From Diprion similis (taxonomy: Eukaryota; Arthropoda; Insecta; Hymenoptera; Diprionidae): a DNA stretch of 64,000 nt. A program made the position numbers and the translations under genes. Positions 1 through 12,267 of the stretch are shown piece after piece. How positions within the stretch are numbered: position 1 is the first letter of the stretch; each line of letters begins with the position of its first letter. Where the stretch lies: positions 14,844,031 to 14,908,030 of the forward strand of contig NC_060106.1 of assembly GCF_021155765.1 (NCBI RefSeq), given 5' to 3'. The notes below the pieces were generated by a model. The model did not search any database. It saw only the letters and a program-made list of their open reading frames with translations, and was not told the origin of the DNA.

Positions 1-2228
1 CTGACGCCGCGAAACAAGTTCACGAGTCGTGACTGGCGTCCTCGGAAATATAGGTTAACTCGTAAAAAAAAAAACCGGTTTCGTATTTCTGACGAGACTT
101 TACTTTATGCTTATCAACTGCCTGTGCTCACAGCAGAGTGAAATTCTAGCGACATTTTTCTTCACTAAAATTAATCCGAATCGCTATCTTGAAATATTCA
201 CAAGCATTTATTGTTAGAGCCGATTCAAATTGTTGTGTACATAATATAAACTCGTGCTCTCAAAGCAAAACTAGGTTATCAAATGAAACAGAACGCTTCC
301 TACCTGATAATCCACACAGGAATGACAATCTGCGAACACTAACGTAAATATTACACCCGATTCAACAGGCTATAAGACTTGAAATTCAAAATAGACGCTA
401 TTACTTACTGAATCCGTCCTCGTTCCTTGTTTCTCTGCGTCTAGCCGATGCCGATGCTGTTGTCGTAATGGCGGTAATGGAGGTAATGGCGGTAATGGCC
501 GCAATCATCGGGATTCGGAAAGCCGAAGCCGAATTCTATTTGGAATTTCCCCCTCTTTCTGGCCCTCTTGTTGGCTGGTGTGCAGCTGCTGGGTCGACAC
601 CACGTAATGAAATAGAGTCAAACGGTGTTGCCGTTGCGATGTTGCCAAATGCGTTACACACAAGATGGCGCCGTAAAATAGAGGCGGATTTGAAATTCGA
701 ACGTTTGGAACGTCCACCGTTCTTCCGGCCTACGATCGTTAATGCGTGCTTTATTTCTCTGTGAATGAAGTTCGATGATATTGAGAACGAATTGATGCGT
801 AGAAATTTAATTTGCCGTCATATCTAACGTGACCAGAAGCTCAAGAGTTTTTATTTTCTTTAGGTACAAAAAATCAAATCACAGAGAATTCCGCTCGACT
901 GTTACGACTTTGTTTTCGAGAAAAAAATTCGTACGATGATCTAATGAATTTGTGGAAAAGTATCAAATTCTGGCCATTTATTTCATAGGCTCTTGGATAT
1001 GCGCGTCTAAAACTATCCGATGTAAAAGAACACTGTCAAGCTTGGCTAGGCTTGATATAATTTTGTTTTTAGACTAGTTGCGAAATATTCTTCTAATCGG
1101 ATTCATTTTTAATGATGCTTATTACGATGGTAGTCTATTAAAAATGTTAGTGTTGCGAATTTCTTAGTTTACAGTAATGTGGTATATAATTCGTGATACG
1201 ATTTACAAAAGGTCATCGGACAGGTCATCGGACACATGCTGACTGCATGAAGTTTGCGGTGTACACAGATATAGTTAAGCTTTGTAAACGTTGGTGATAT
1301 TTTACCAGCATGGTAAAATAGGTTTTCTAGGAATTCGACTACCTCGACTTTACTTTGCATCGCATAAAAAAAAAACAGAGACTAAGACTTTCGTCAAAAC
1401 AAGTTCTAGCGTTTCCCGCGTCGCGAGCTAATAAAATGTTCATATTTGAAATGAAATATAGCATACTGGAAGCTTTGTGCGTGTTTATAACGATATCGCG
1501 AACAGTATAGAGTAAAAATTAAGGTGAAGTTTCGGTTGAATGTTAGAACTGTCGATATACCCAAAGCTTCTGAATCGTTTGTATAATTTATGATTATTAC
1601 TTTGCATAATTAAACCATTCAGTTGCTGTTTGCTATAGTCAGATTATACTTCGAACTAGTCGATATAATCATCCATAGGACGCTGGACATGGATTAGGGT
1701 TATCGCAATCAACGAGCGATTATTTATGAACACATAGATAAGTAGAGAATGAAAAAATATGAAAACAATATAAGAATTCTAAGTATTAAAGTGTCAGAGA
1801 CGATACTTGAAATGAAAAAGGAATTCTTGTATAAAACATAAGCTTGTACCATTTATGTTATATCAACCGTATATCTACATATAATTTATTTTATTTTATA
1901 TTATATAACGTATGACAAAAATTTTGTGCCACAACTTATACTGACAATACTGTAATATGTAATTAAAAAATGATGCAAGATAAGTATTGAAAATTGTAAT
2001 GATTCTGGTATTTATCATTAAACAGTATTATACCTGTACTTGAACTTGTAAAAACTTATAGTAAATAAAAATCGGTATTCAATGTCTTTTCACATTGACA
2101 CAGAAAGAGTCAAATTTTTTTGCCGACATTAATTCTGTTTCGCTAAACGGTATCAGCATGTTTGTAGAGATATGTAGTGCAAAAAACGTTAATTTAATTC
2201 ATCAACGGATGCTTATCCTCATTATAAA
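1..2228. other. non-coding stretch before the beta-galactosidase 3' end
   Basis: I see no convincing gene here. Positions 465-500 carry an imperfect trinucleotide-rich tract with four TAATGG motifs, and short open frames run through it on both strands without recognisable protein features. A 12-bp direct duplication (GGTCATCGGACA) lies near 1211-1234. The stretch 1740-2090 is very AT-rich. Confidence 0.5.
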
Positions 2229-5200
2229 TCATTTTGGGACAGCCTGGAGCTGGACCGTCAGCGTCTTAGAAACATACTCAAATTCTAATAGATCCACTCT
2301 ATTTTCTCCAGTTACTAAAGTCAACGCAGGAACGTATAAAGTCATCTGCGGGCCTGCTGCAGGCCAGTATCTGCCGATGTTATAGCTGTTTATAAAAGCA
2401 AAGCCTTTTCCCCATCCTGTAGTATCTATAAAAGTATCCAGCGGTGTGCCCACAACGGTAAATAGCCCATAAAAAAACTGCGGAAGCCTGTTCAGATTTT
2501 CACCCGTACTATTTGCTCTGAAAATATTGTCATATTTCATTTCCGGAAGCCGGAAGCCTGTTGCGTTCCAATTAGTCAGGGGTTGACCATTCAACGTAAC
2601 ACCGCCCACGCCCTACGTGAAAATCATTCAAAATTGAATCAATAATTGTGTGATGACTCAGCTAATCTTAGAGTTATAAGCCATACCTTAAAATCGTGAA
2701 TCTCACTTCCAAAATTGACGTGGCCTTGATTTTCCACGAATATCCCCAAACGTCGAGTATACGGTTGAGTCAACGAGACAGTCTTGAGTCCTTGAGCTCG
2801 ACTCAGAGTTCCGACGAATACATTATCTTCGTAAACCAGCGCCCTGTCGTGTATAAAACTAACACGTAGAACCCCAGGGTCAGTGCGATTTTTAGGCAGA
2901 TATGTTTCGTAAAGAACCAAGGCAAGCCGTTCATCGAATGATTCAAAGGTCGGCGGTGCGGTTCGATTCGCTTTTAAAAATCCGAGGACGGCTCGCGCAT
3001 AAGGATCAAACAGTGGCAGCCCTTGTTCCAATACAACAGGACCGTAATATCCTTTTGACGACTGGAGAGGTAACGTTATGTTCGGGATCGGCAGATACTA
3101 AGGATCATAATTTATTGTATTATTCTGTGGTGGCTGATTTTGGACTCGCAATCAGCGACATTTTCAGAGTACGGGTAAACGACGAACAGTTACCTTTTCC
3201 AAAACCTTTTTGATCCTGTAATATTTTAGCGTCAGATCACCGGCTTCGGTAATAGGTGCGTCGTAATCGTATGAAGTTATCTGAGGCTGGTATTGAGGCC
3301 CCGTGTTTGCACCTGTGCATAAAATTATTAAGGATTGGCCGCCACATTTGTGTTGATTAAGAAACCCAGGATTGGAATAAAGATTCTAGTCTTTGCACTT
3401 GTGTTTGAAATGATTAAGGATTGTACACATTCGTGTTGATTAAGAAACTCAAGATTCAAATAAAGATTTTGAACTTACCGGAAGTAAATCCGAAGTTCGT
3501 TCCACCATAGAACATATAAAGATTAACAGAAGCGCCCATGGCTAACATTTCGTCCAGTTTTTCTGCCACGAGGATGCTGTCTATCTTCGCGTAGGGTTCT
3601 CCCCAGTGTGTCAGCCATCCAGGATAAAACTCTGAATTCACCAACGGACCCTGGAAACGAAGAGTCAACTTTCATGGCAAGTCTTTCAAGTAACACAATT
3701 TTAGACAGAAGGTATTCCAAATGTCCATGAGGATGTACGTGATAAGATGCAAAAATTGATGATTAGTTCTAAATCACTTTGCTACCTTAGACCGAAACAG
3801 ACGCAGCGTCTCGAATGCTTGTGTCACATTTGCTTCAGTGCCGAAATCCACGGTCCCAAAAACTTCTGGTATCATACCACATCGAAGCATTCGATCTGTA
3901 TGACCGTCTGTGGTGTAAAGAAGAGCGTTAGTTCCTACCTGACTTTGAAACAAATCTCGCAGTTCGGTCATGTATTTTATGTCGCAGGCTTGGTAGCTTC
4001 CATATTCGTTTTCAACCTGTTACAAGTCAAGCTAGGAATTATTGGTGTACTATTTGATCATTGGTTCACATTTTTTTAACACTCAAGTGGAAGTAAATAC
4101 TTTGTGCCTTATCTAGAAACGATTAAAGATATGTTGTTCAACATCCTATAGTTCCAACATCCTTACCTGAACCATGATGACGGGACCGCCGTTTCCCCTT
4201 AAAAATGGTCTTACTCTGCTCATCACTTCGGTGATATATATTCTAACGTATCTCATGTAGCCTGTAATCAAAATAGGGATATGAATAATGTCAGACCACA
4301 ATAGGATTATGAAAATATCAGGTGGATGAGAAAAACTTACGCGTATCACTGGTTCGCAGTCGAATGTCGGGGACAAGCCCCAGCAGCCAGGTGGGGAAGC
4401 CACCCTGGAAAGAAAGGACGATTATGTCTTGGTCTGACGTTAAAGAACTTAGCAAAAAAATCTTACCAAGTCTCTTTCAGCGCAGATGTAAGGTCCAGGC
4501 CGAAGTAAAACGAAAAGATCTTCTTCTTGGGCGAGAGTTAAAAAGTACTCCAGATCACCTTCATCGTACCATTTCCATACGTCTAGTTTTGGCTGATGTA
4601 GGCTCCATTCGACGTATCTGAGTACATTAATTAAGATCAATTTTTGGATACTGGAGCATGTAAGCGATAGCTTATCGAGTTGACAATGTAGTCAAATAAA
4701 TTGTCAATTGTTCAGTGGCTTTTCCCGAATCCTTTTTCTGAGAACTCTGGAAATGAAAATAGTCAAATTTGTTCTTACGTGGACACTGCGTTCAAGCCAG
4801 CTGCCCTCATCTTCCTCAGCCTGTCCCTCCAGTAGATTTTCGGGGCCCGGAAGTAATGAAAACTTCCAGATACATATCGGAACGGCTTTCCATCGAGAAG
4901 GAATTGATTGCCCTCATAGTCAATTGCGAAACTAGGTTTCGTCACGTTACTCTACAATGTGAAGTCATAATTTGAATCGAATATTACGATATTAATTTTC
5001 TGACGTGTAGTAGTTAGACTTTGTGGTTCTAAATCAGAGACACATTAGCTAAAAGAGTTTGTTATCTACGACCGCCATTGTAGCATTAAAAAAAAATTTA
5101 AAGGGGAATTCCAAATTGTTGTCGCCAAATGTGCGCAACTACTTCAAATCTAGGGGTTATCGAAAGGCCATGCGATTCAATCTTTGATGAGGCAAAGAGA

Positions 5201-6076
5201 AGTTTCGTAGATACCATGTGAATGTCCTAGCGATCTTTTCCGCACAATAATAATTTACAAAAAAATGTTAGATTAAAAAGCATGAATCTAAGACTTAATC
5301 AGAGCTAATTTATTAGTTTAAAAATACTTCGTGCTTTTAAGACAGAATTTTCAACCGAACTTTTCGTAATTCAATACAGTATATATAGATAAAAATAAGT
5401 TTGTACATACATACTTTTAATTTATGTGTACTCTACAGTTGGTTAATAATAAGTGATTTACAAAATGATAAAAATTATGCGTGTTCAGAGTAATAAATAT
5501 CATTTACAATGAAATATGGTATAAGTTTTTTTCAGTGAATTTTCTGGAGGTTTCAAGATGTATCGTTTCGATTGATGATGAAAACTGGTTACTTAGCAGT
5601 GTTTTTAAATTTCGAATTCTGAAGCGTGATTTCTAACTTCTACGTCTGTACCGCGGCTCTTTCGTGCTTTATTTCATATCTCATATTACGTGCTGTGTGT
5701 GTTGATAACAGATAATATAACGCAACGTGATAGCCCCCCATACACTGAAGTTTAAAATAGACCCACACGATGCTGTGGTTCTATCTCAAATACGGGAACG
5801 GCGTTTTGATTAATTGAGTAGCAACTACAGCACATAATACAGTTCATTCTTGCTAATAATAACAACATATCCTGGACCATCGCAGCCAGTACAAAAGTTT
5901 ATTCAACCAATCACACTTCATCACATTCATATCCACATGTTAGAATCTATTAATTATCAGAGGCAAAGATTGCATAGAGAAATAATTTCTAGTCAACTCA
6001 CCGAGTTTATTGTAGTTAAGCCTTCGACTGTGGCGGTTAAGGCCAAGGCTATGAGTGTCCAAGTGGCCAAGTCCAT
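2229..6076 (-). CDS. beta-galactosidase, glycoside hydrolase family 35 (10 exons)
   Basis: This gene encodes a secreted or lysosomal beta-galactosidase that removes terminal beta-linked galactose. Coding exons in gene order are 6076-6002, 4951-4779, 4617-4467, 4404-4341, 4261-4167, 4016-3786, 3650-3479, 3312-3194, 3097-2687 and 2612-2229. All introns are GT-AG, phases agree, and the total is 1875 nt (624 residues), normal for animal GH35. Residues 1-19 form a signal peptide ([19 protein letters not shown]). The TIM-barrel start reads [14 protein letters not shown] and later [12 protein letters not shown]. The predicted acid/base is Glu190 in ENEYGS and the nucleophile is Glu270 in NSEFYPGW, matching the family spacing. 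The galactose-binding-like C-terminal domains lie in the last two exons and end with a TGA at 2231-2229. Exon 9 stays open about 16 codons past its donor, so unspliced transcripts would give a truncated form. In an insect a digestive role is likely but inferred. Confidence 0.95.
3327..3474. repeat. two-copy tandem duplication inside an intron of the beta-galactosidase gene
   Basis: The intron between exons 7 and 8 consists almost entirely of two diverged copies of one unit. The copies start at 3327 and 3413 (offset 86 bp). Each begins ATTAAGGATTG and shares GTGTTGATTAAGAAAC and AATAAAGATT blocks. The second copy abuts the donor of exon 7. Confidence 0.75.
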
Positions 6077-7049
6077 TTTCTCACTGCCGGAGCTGGTTAA
6101 AGGCGTCAGGTTGCCTTTCGGCTCACAGCAACTGGCTGGCCATTTACAAGCGGTTGGAATTCGGTTTGAATAATGGACGAATCAGGGACTAAAGTTTGTT
6201 GCCAAGTAGCGGTGTGTCCTGTCAATCACCACAAGTCGACTGGCCGAAGCAAGCAGCACCTAGCGACATGCACAGTATAACCGCAAACTCATATAGTGAG
6301 TTTGGTTTTGTTCGTAGCCCGTTATATCTTCTAATTCTATTAATATACTTGTGGTCCAGGGTATGCGGTTGGACTGAATGAACATGAGTCCATGCTCGAG
6401 TGTGAAACAATAAGGATGAGAGAGAGGAATACGTTGCTATTCAACGCGAACCAGATATTGTCTAGAATTCTTGTTTATCGAATATCGATAAGAGCTCACT
6501 CTTGTTCAGTCTTGTTTCATCAAAAAACTACGTGTTTTTGTGAGCAAGTATTCCGTCTTTGAATAAGGATTATTTTGTTATTGTCCGTTAAACATTGTAT
6601 ACCGTGAAGAGCGAAATGTTGGGACATGTTTATTACTTGGATAAATTGTTTACACAGGTGCTTGGGCATTCGCCATTATGGATGTAAGGTTATTGATCTT
6701 TAAAACAAAATATCCACGACGTGAGTTCAGTGCGACTGTAATTTTTTTTATTTCACAGTATTTGTGAGATACATTTCTTGATAAATTTGATTCTGCATAA
6801 ATTAATAAACGTGATACTCATTATTTAAATTTTACATTAAATGCCAATTATGCACACATGAGTTTAGAATTAAACTCATGCTAGTCAACAAACTTACGTC
6901 CACTACTTAATCAATAATTTATCATACCGACAAGTTAATTTAAAGAGTGCGAATGTCGAAGATCAATGTTCCACGAGATAAGAAATTTCACTTAAAACAA
7001 AACCAGAAGCCTAACGAAGAGAATTCTTGTCCTTCCAATCAATGAATGA
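6077..7049. other. intergenic region upstream of the beta-galactosidase gene
   Basis: This stretch holds the presumed promoter and 5' leader of the beta-galactosidase gene and the 3' flank of the acidic protein gene. I see no clear TATA box for the former. A TTTATT (AATAAA on the minus strand) near 6748 is a possible polyadenylation signal for the latter. Confidence 0.4.
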
Positions 7050-7979
7050 TCAAATCCAGGAGAACATTCTTTGCCACCAGCTCTTTGTCCCATTCACAGC
7101 GGTTGTTTCGACTGACTCTGAGTCTGTGCTTAGAATGGTCGTAGCAACTTCCGTTGTCTCAGATTCTGTAGTAGAAACTACTGAATCTTTACCAGCTTCA
7201 GATTCACTCTCTAATTCTGTCTTTACAGTTGTAGTCACATTTGCCTCTGTAGATCCTCCTTCTGCTTCTTCTTTTTCTTCTTCTTCAGGATCAGGTGTGG
7301 TCGTAGATTCTGAGTCTCCACTAGCTTCAGTTGCATTATCTGAATTTGGTTCGAAGGTAGAAGCTGCACTTGACTCTGTAGATCCATCATCTTCAGATTC
7401 TGTGGTAGATTCTGTTTCCGTGCTGGTTACAATTTCATTGTCTGATTCGGTTTCCACGGTAATGGAAGCTGGAGTTGTGCTGTTTGTAGAAGTACCTTCA
7501 GGTACAGATTCCGTTGTTGTAACTAACGCGTCTTCGTTCTCCGGGTGCTTCGGTGGTTTCTGATGCGGTGCAGGTCTTCTGTGTTCCTTCAGTTCCTTGG
7601 GATGATGCTTCGGTGGATGTCCGACTCCAAGGAGCGGGTCTCTTTCTTCGTGAGGTGGGATCTCGGGTAAGGGGCCCTTTACTTTGTGAGATTGGATCTT
7701 GCGAAGCAGATCTTCTCCGTCGTGAGGTAGCTTATGCAGGATTGAACTGAGCACGTCGTCTGGTTTATCGCGAATTTCATCTTCCTGTTTTATATGTATC
7801 CTGCCAGCTGAGGTAACGGCAGCGAACAGGATTGTGAATACCAGAGTGCAAATAACTGGGAAAGAGAATAAAAATCTTATTTTTTTTTACATTTATTGAA
7901 ATGGTAGTCGAGTTACATAACTTTGACGAAAGAAGGTTTGAAGGAAGTCCTGTAATAATTTTAGCAACTTACCCTTCAT
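7050..7979 (-). CDS. secreted acidic Ser/Thr/Glu-rich protein with 7-nt first coding exon
   Basis: I do not recognise a known family. Coding exons are 7979-7973 (ATGAAGG) and 7855-7050, joined by a 117-bp phase-1 intron with GTAAGT donor and CCCAG acceptor, giving 270 residues. The second exon completes codon 3 and yields a signal peptide (MKVICTLVFTILFAAVTSA), likely cut after residue 19. Next comes a charged region, then a His/Pro/Lys-rich stretch around residues 85-120 (HPPKHHPKELKEH). A long low-complexity segment rich in Thr, Ser, Glu and Asp follows, dense in potential O-glycosylation sites, with N-glycosylation sequons such as NST and NVT. The protein ends in an aromatic tail (SWWQRMFSWI). 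It resembles mucin-like or glue/silk accessory proteins in composition only. Its exon layout is shared with the repeat protein at 9752-12165. Confidence 0.82.
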
Positions 7980-8056
7980 TTCGATGGAGAATTTAATTGA
8001 TGCTACGTTGTACTGACTTTTCGATCGAATGCTTTCATATTGCAAGAATCCGGACG

Positions 8057-8063
8057 TTTTATA
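8057..8063 (-). promoter_or_regulatory. TATA box of the acidic secreted protein gene
   Basis: TATAAAA on the minus strand lies about 78 bp upstream of the start codon at 7979. A TCAGTAC initiator-like motif sits at 8011-8017, somewhat farther downstream than usual, so the exact start site is uncertain. Confidence 0.5.
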
Positions 8064-9751
8064 GTATCACCGCTTTTCCCTAATCTGATAGCATTGGTGA
8101 TATCGATTACAATAATGGCGTATGATTCAGGCTGTTTACTTCCTGATCGGAAGATGTGATAATTAATTTCTTGTATATTAATCAAGTGTCGGCTTGTGGA
8201 CAATTGAAAATCATGTCTTATCTTGTTGTATCAAAAGAATCTAGTCTGTCGAATTGCTTGATTCATCAGTCACATTTTCAGCAGGTCATATTTTTATTCT
8301 GTTATTTTTTTTTAACAACTTTACACAGACTATCGGTATCACGCAGATACATTATCTCCGCTTTTCGTTGTCATACTTATCGCAAGCGTAAATTTCCGAC
8401 AGTTTCAATGAAATTTTTTCCGGATTCCCGAAAGAATATACGAATATAACAAGTAACGCAGCGTTGAAGCTGACGGTGTTTTTTTTTTAACCAACCAAGC
8501 ATCACAACTTTGAGTGTTATCAACGAACCAACGTGAAGGCGACTTTAAACTTAACTTTGATATATTCCATCATTCTGCACAACGCAATCCATAGCCAAGA
8601 TGTCGATACAGGGCTATTACTGCAAAAGTCTTGACGATCCGATGATTCACACACCGAATCGGCAGATTAAGTTATTTTCAAAACGTACAAGGTACTATGG
8701 TGGATTTATTTTATCAATTATTTATCTCCACGTGATTTATGTTTCATGTGAAATTCACAGTCGTCATCGATAATGACTCACTCGATGAATATTGACACTC
8801 AATGCACGAATGCATAACCTGTTATTGAATGAATATGAAGACAACGAGTGCACTTGGTCATCAAAGACATACATTTGTCATCATCGTGATTACAAGTGAT
8901 AACATCGGAGGTAAACGGAAGTTACCAGAATCTACTGACGATTAAAGTGGTTAGTGTTGCACACTTTATGGTGCATAGAGTTCTTATTATGTACAAGAAT
9001 TCGTGGATCATATCAAGTATTCAACGTAGGATACTTTGTCGATGTCTTGTTTGACTAGGATTAACTGTTTATTGTATACACGGCTTTCGAATATAGTAAA
9101 TCCGTGCAGAAATGATGGATAAACATTAATCAAATTACGTGGATCATTTCATATTACACATGCTTTATTTCTGTACTCGTTAAAGTATTGTTGCTACTAC
9201 AGATCGTAGATAAGTTAGATAATAGTATGGATGAGCTTAAGGTACCGTTAAGCTGAATCGAGAACCGTATTATACCTATAATGTACTAGTGGTAAGAAAA
9301 TGAACCAGAGAATATAATTTACGAATAAGTTGAAACACACATATTATCGAGTAAATTAATAAGGTTGCACTGAAATTAAGGGATTTCTAATCAACAATTC
9401 AGATAATTATACAATTCTTAAATTGTTCAATGCATTTCAATCGCTCTAATATACGCATTTCCACACTCTGAATGATTTTACCATGATTTGACATCACTTC
9501 TGTTCTATCATTCAATTCAAATACATCTTCTTATCAATGCAGTAAAGTTGTGTTCCTGGGAATGATTACAGGTACCTAAAAAAATGGTTGTGGAATTGCG
9601 CATTGAATATACTATCGGCAGGGCCAGGTAAAGTTAATGTCAGTTAGATGAGTCGGGTAACAATTTAGTTAGAACCAGTTGCTGGTGCAATCTATGATGA
9701 TCACTTTGTGGCAAGTAAACTGGTATCAGTAACTGATTCCAGGACTATCCA
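8064..9751. other. AT-rich intergenic region
   Basis: I see nothing gene-like. It separates the two acidic secreted protein genes and would contain the 3' untranslated region of the repeat protein, whose stop is at 9754-9752. Short open frames here have no recognisable features. Confidence 0.5.
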
Positions 9752-12165
9752 TTACGGAGAAATAGCAGGATCGGCATTAGCTACAGAGTCGGGAGCTTCC
9801 GATGTTGTCAGAACAACAGCGCTAACGCCAGCATCAGAACTAGCATCGGCGACTGGTTCAGCAACTGGTGATGATTGAGCTGTATCGGCGCTTTCTCCAA
9901 CAACCAATTCAGAATCTGCCGATGGTACAGAGGGTTCAGAATTGATTTCGGCGATTGGTTCAGCAGCTGGTGATGGTTCAGCTGTGTCAGGACTTTCTTT
10001 AGGAACCGGTTCAGCAGCCACCGACGATGCAGAGGGTTCAGAATTGATTTCGACGACTGGTTCAGCAGCTGGTGATGGTTCAGCTGCATCAGGACTTTCT
10101 TCAACAACCGATTCAGAAACTACCGATGTTGCAGAGGGTTCAGAACTGATTTCGACGACTGGTTCAGCAGCTGGTGATGGTTCAGCTGCATCAGGACTTT
10201 CTTCAACAACCGATTCAGAAACTACCGATGTTGCAGAGGGTTCAGAACTGATTTCGACGACTGGTTCAGCAGCTGGTGATGGTTCAGCTGCATCAGGACT
10301 TTCTTCAACAACCGATTCAGAAACTACCGATGTTGCAGAGGGTTCAGAACTGATTTCGACGACTGGTTCAGCAGCTGGTGATGGTTCAGCTGCATCAGGA
10401 CTTTCTTCAACAACCGATTCAGAAACTACCGATGTTGCAGAGGGTTCAGAACTGATTTCGACGACTGGTTCAGCAGCTGGTGATGGTTCAGCTGCATCAG
10501 GACTTTCTTCAACAACCGATTCAGAAACTACCGATGTTGCAGAGGGTTCAGAACTGATTTCGACGACTGGTTCAGCAGCTGGTGATGGTTCAGCTGCATC
10601 AGGACTTTCTTCAACAACCGATTCAGAAACTACCGATGTTGCAGAGGGTTCAGAACTGATTTCGACGACTGGTTCAGCAGCTGGTGATGGTTCAGCTGCA
10701 TCAGGACTTTCTTCAACAACCGATTCAGAAACTACCGATGTTGCAGAGGGTTCAGAACTGATTTCGACGACTGGTTCAGCAGCTGGTGATGGTTCAGCTG
10801 CATCAGGACTTTCTTCAACAACCGATTCAGAAACTACCGATGATGCAGAGGGTTCAGAAGTGATTTCGACGACTGGTTCAGCAGCTGGTGATAGTTCAGC
10901 TGCATCAAGACTTTCTTCAACAACCGGTTCAGAAGCTGCCGATGGTGCAGAGGGTTCAGAACCGATTTCGACGACTGGTTCAGCAGCTGGTGGTGATTGA
11001 GCCGTATCAAGACTTTCTTGAACAACCGGTTCAGAAGCTGCTGATGGTGCAGAGGGTTCAGAACTGACTTCGACGACTGGTTCAGCAGCTGGTGATGATT
11101 GAGCTGTGTCAGGATTTCCTTCAACAACCGGTGCTGCAGTATTATCAGAACTGCCATCAACTGTTGGTTTAGAACCTACTGAGGATGTCGAAACAACAGG
11201 ACTGGCATTAGCTGATGGTCCAGCGCTTGCGGATGATGGGCTGCCTTCTCCCGCTGAAGATGCCGAAGAGGATGTTGAGGGAGCAGAACTACTTTCACCA
11301 ATTTGTCCAGACGCTACCGATGATGGAGCAGTAGAACTGCTTGATCCGGTAGCAGGTGCAGTTGCTGAATTCGATTGTGAGCTACCAGATACAATTGCAG
11401 GTGCAGAAACAGGCGATGATCCTGGGGCAGAGACACCTGATTCACTGGCAGGTCCTACCAATGAACTGGATTGCGAGCTTGCCGGTATTGTTCCAGTAGT
11501 AGATGCAGAGCCAGCATTTGGTGGTGAAGCAAAAGCATTCGCCGCATTATTAGTTGCGTGTGAGCCACCGAATTGCGGGAAAGTATTTTCAATCCTTCGA
11601 CGTTGTGATGCGATAATTTTGTGAAGCAGCGGAACTGCGGGGCCATTCTTAATCACCGGGAAATTTCTCCACAATCCTTCAAAATTTGATCCTTTCCTAG
11701 ATTTGTCTTCTACACTATCATCTTCTTCGGATTGTGAATTCGACTTATCGACTGACTTCAGTTTTTCTACTGATTCGACAGAATCTGAGTTTTTATTGGA
11801 CTCATTAGATTCCAGTGAAGATTTGTCTTTCACGTCTTCCTGCGATTCATCCGAATCATTACTCTCGGTCGATTTTCCATTAACTTTTACGAGTCCAGCG
11901 TACTTATTCCTATAAAATTCCTTGAGGTCTTCTCGGTATTGGCGCCATCGTTGAACGTTATCGGCATGACTGAAGGCAGCTAATTGTGGATGGCTTGGTT
12001 CTTCCCAACGAGGTGCTGCATAAGCGGCGCCAATTAGCACCGCCAATAAAAGAAGGGTGCATGGCACTAGAAAAAACAACGAATAGTTGAAATAATGAAA
12101 CAATGTAATCAGCAAATGTTCATGGTGATCAAGTAACTTGATTACTATAAAAATATACCTTTCAT
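9752..12165 (-). CDS. secreted Ser/Ala/Pro/Glu-rich repeat protein with twelve 34-residue repeats
   Basis: No known family is recognised. Coding exons are 12165-12159 (ATGAAAG) and 12066-9752, giving 773 residues. The start is chosen because the 7-nt exon followed by a GT...TTCTAG intron creates a clean signal peptide (MKVPCTLLLLAVLIGAAYA, cleavage before APRW). Reading straight through the intron would instead need a longer, implausible N-terminus. Residues about 20-70 form a possibly folded basic/aromatic head (QRWRQYREDLKEFYRNKYAG). An acidic Ser/Asp/Lys tract and a short basic module (LLHKIIASQRRR) follow. Then come about 150 residues of Ser/Ala/Pro/Gly mucin-like sequence, and finally the array at residues 335-742 (core SEPSATSVVSESVVEESPD). 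The low-complexity, acidic, secreted design suggests a silk, glue, cuticle or peritrophic component, but that is inference. Open antisense frames here are by-products of the repeat. Confidence 0.85.
9848..11071 (-). repeat. 12-unit, 102-bp tandem repeat array within the secreted repeat protein
   Basis: The array is exactly 12 x 102 bp, each unit coding 34 residues. Units at 10052-10765 (seven copies) encode identical peptides and look identical in DNA, including synonymous positions. The two units at the 3' end of the gene and the three at the 5' end have diverged, a pattern expected from unequal crossing-over in the centre of an array. Confidence 0.95.
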
Positions 12166-12259
12166 ATTGGTTTCTACTTAGTTCATCCACTGCGCAAGTT
12201 CAACTGTGTTACTCACACTAAATATTCAAATTACACTGCGCCAAAATTGCTTCTGGTAC

Positions 12260-12267
12260 TTTATATA
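12260..12267 (-). promoter_or_regulatory. TATA box of the repeat protein gene
   Basis: TATATAAA on the minus strand lies about 100 bp upstream of the start codon at 12165. It fits a highly expressed secreted-protein promoter with a leader of roughly 65-70 nt. No experimental start site can be read from the sequence. Confidence 0.6.

Noticed and set aside
7027-7563. 178-codon plus-strand frame rich in Ser and Val
   Set aside because: It is the complement of the Ser/Thr/Glu-rich exon of the acidic secreted protein, whose signal peptide and splice sites support the minus strand.
9942-11000. 352-codon plus-strand frame of Gly/Ser/Thr repeats
   Set aside because: Antisense by-product of the 102-bp array; the unit length is a multiple of three, so any stop-free frame stays open through all copies.
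12067-12190. Longer N-terminus for the repeat protein starting at 12190
   Set aside because: It reads through a good phase-1 intron and buries the signal peptide; the micro-exon model gives a canonical secreted protein.
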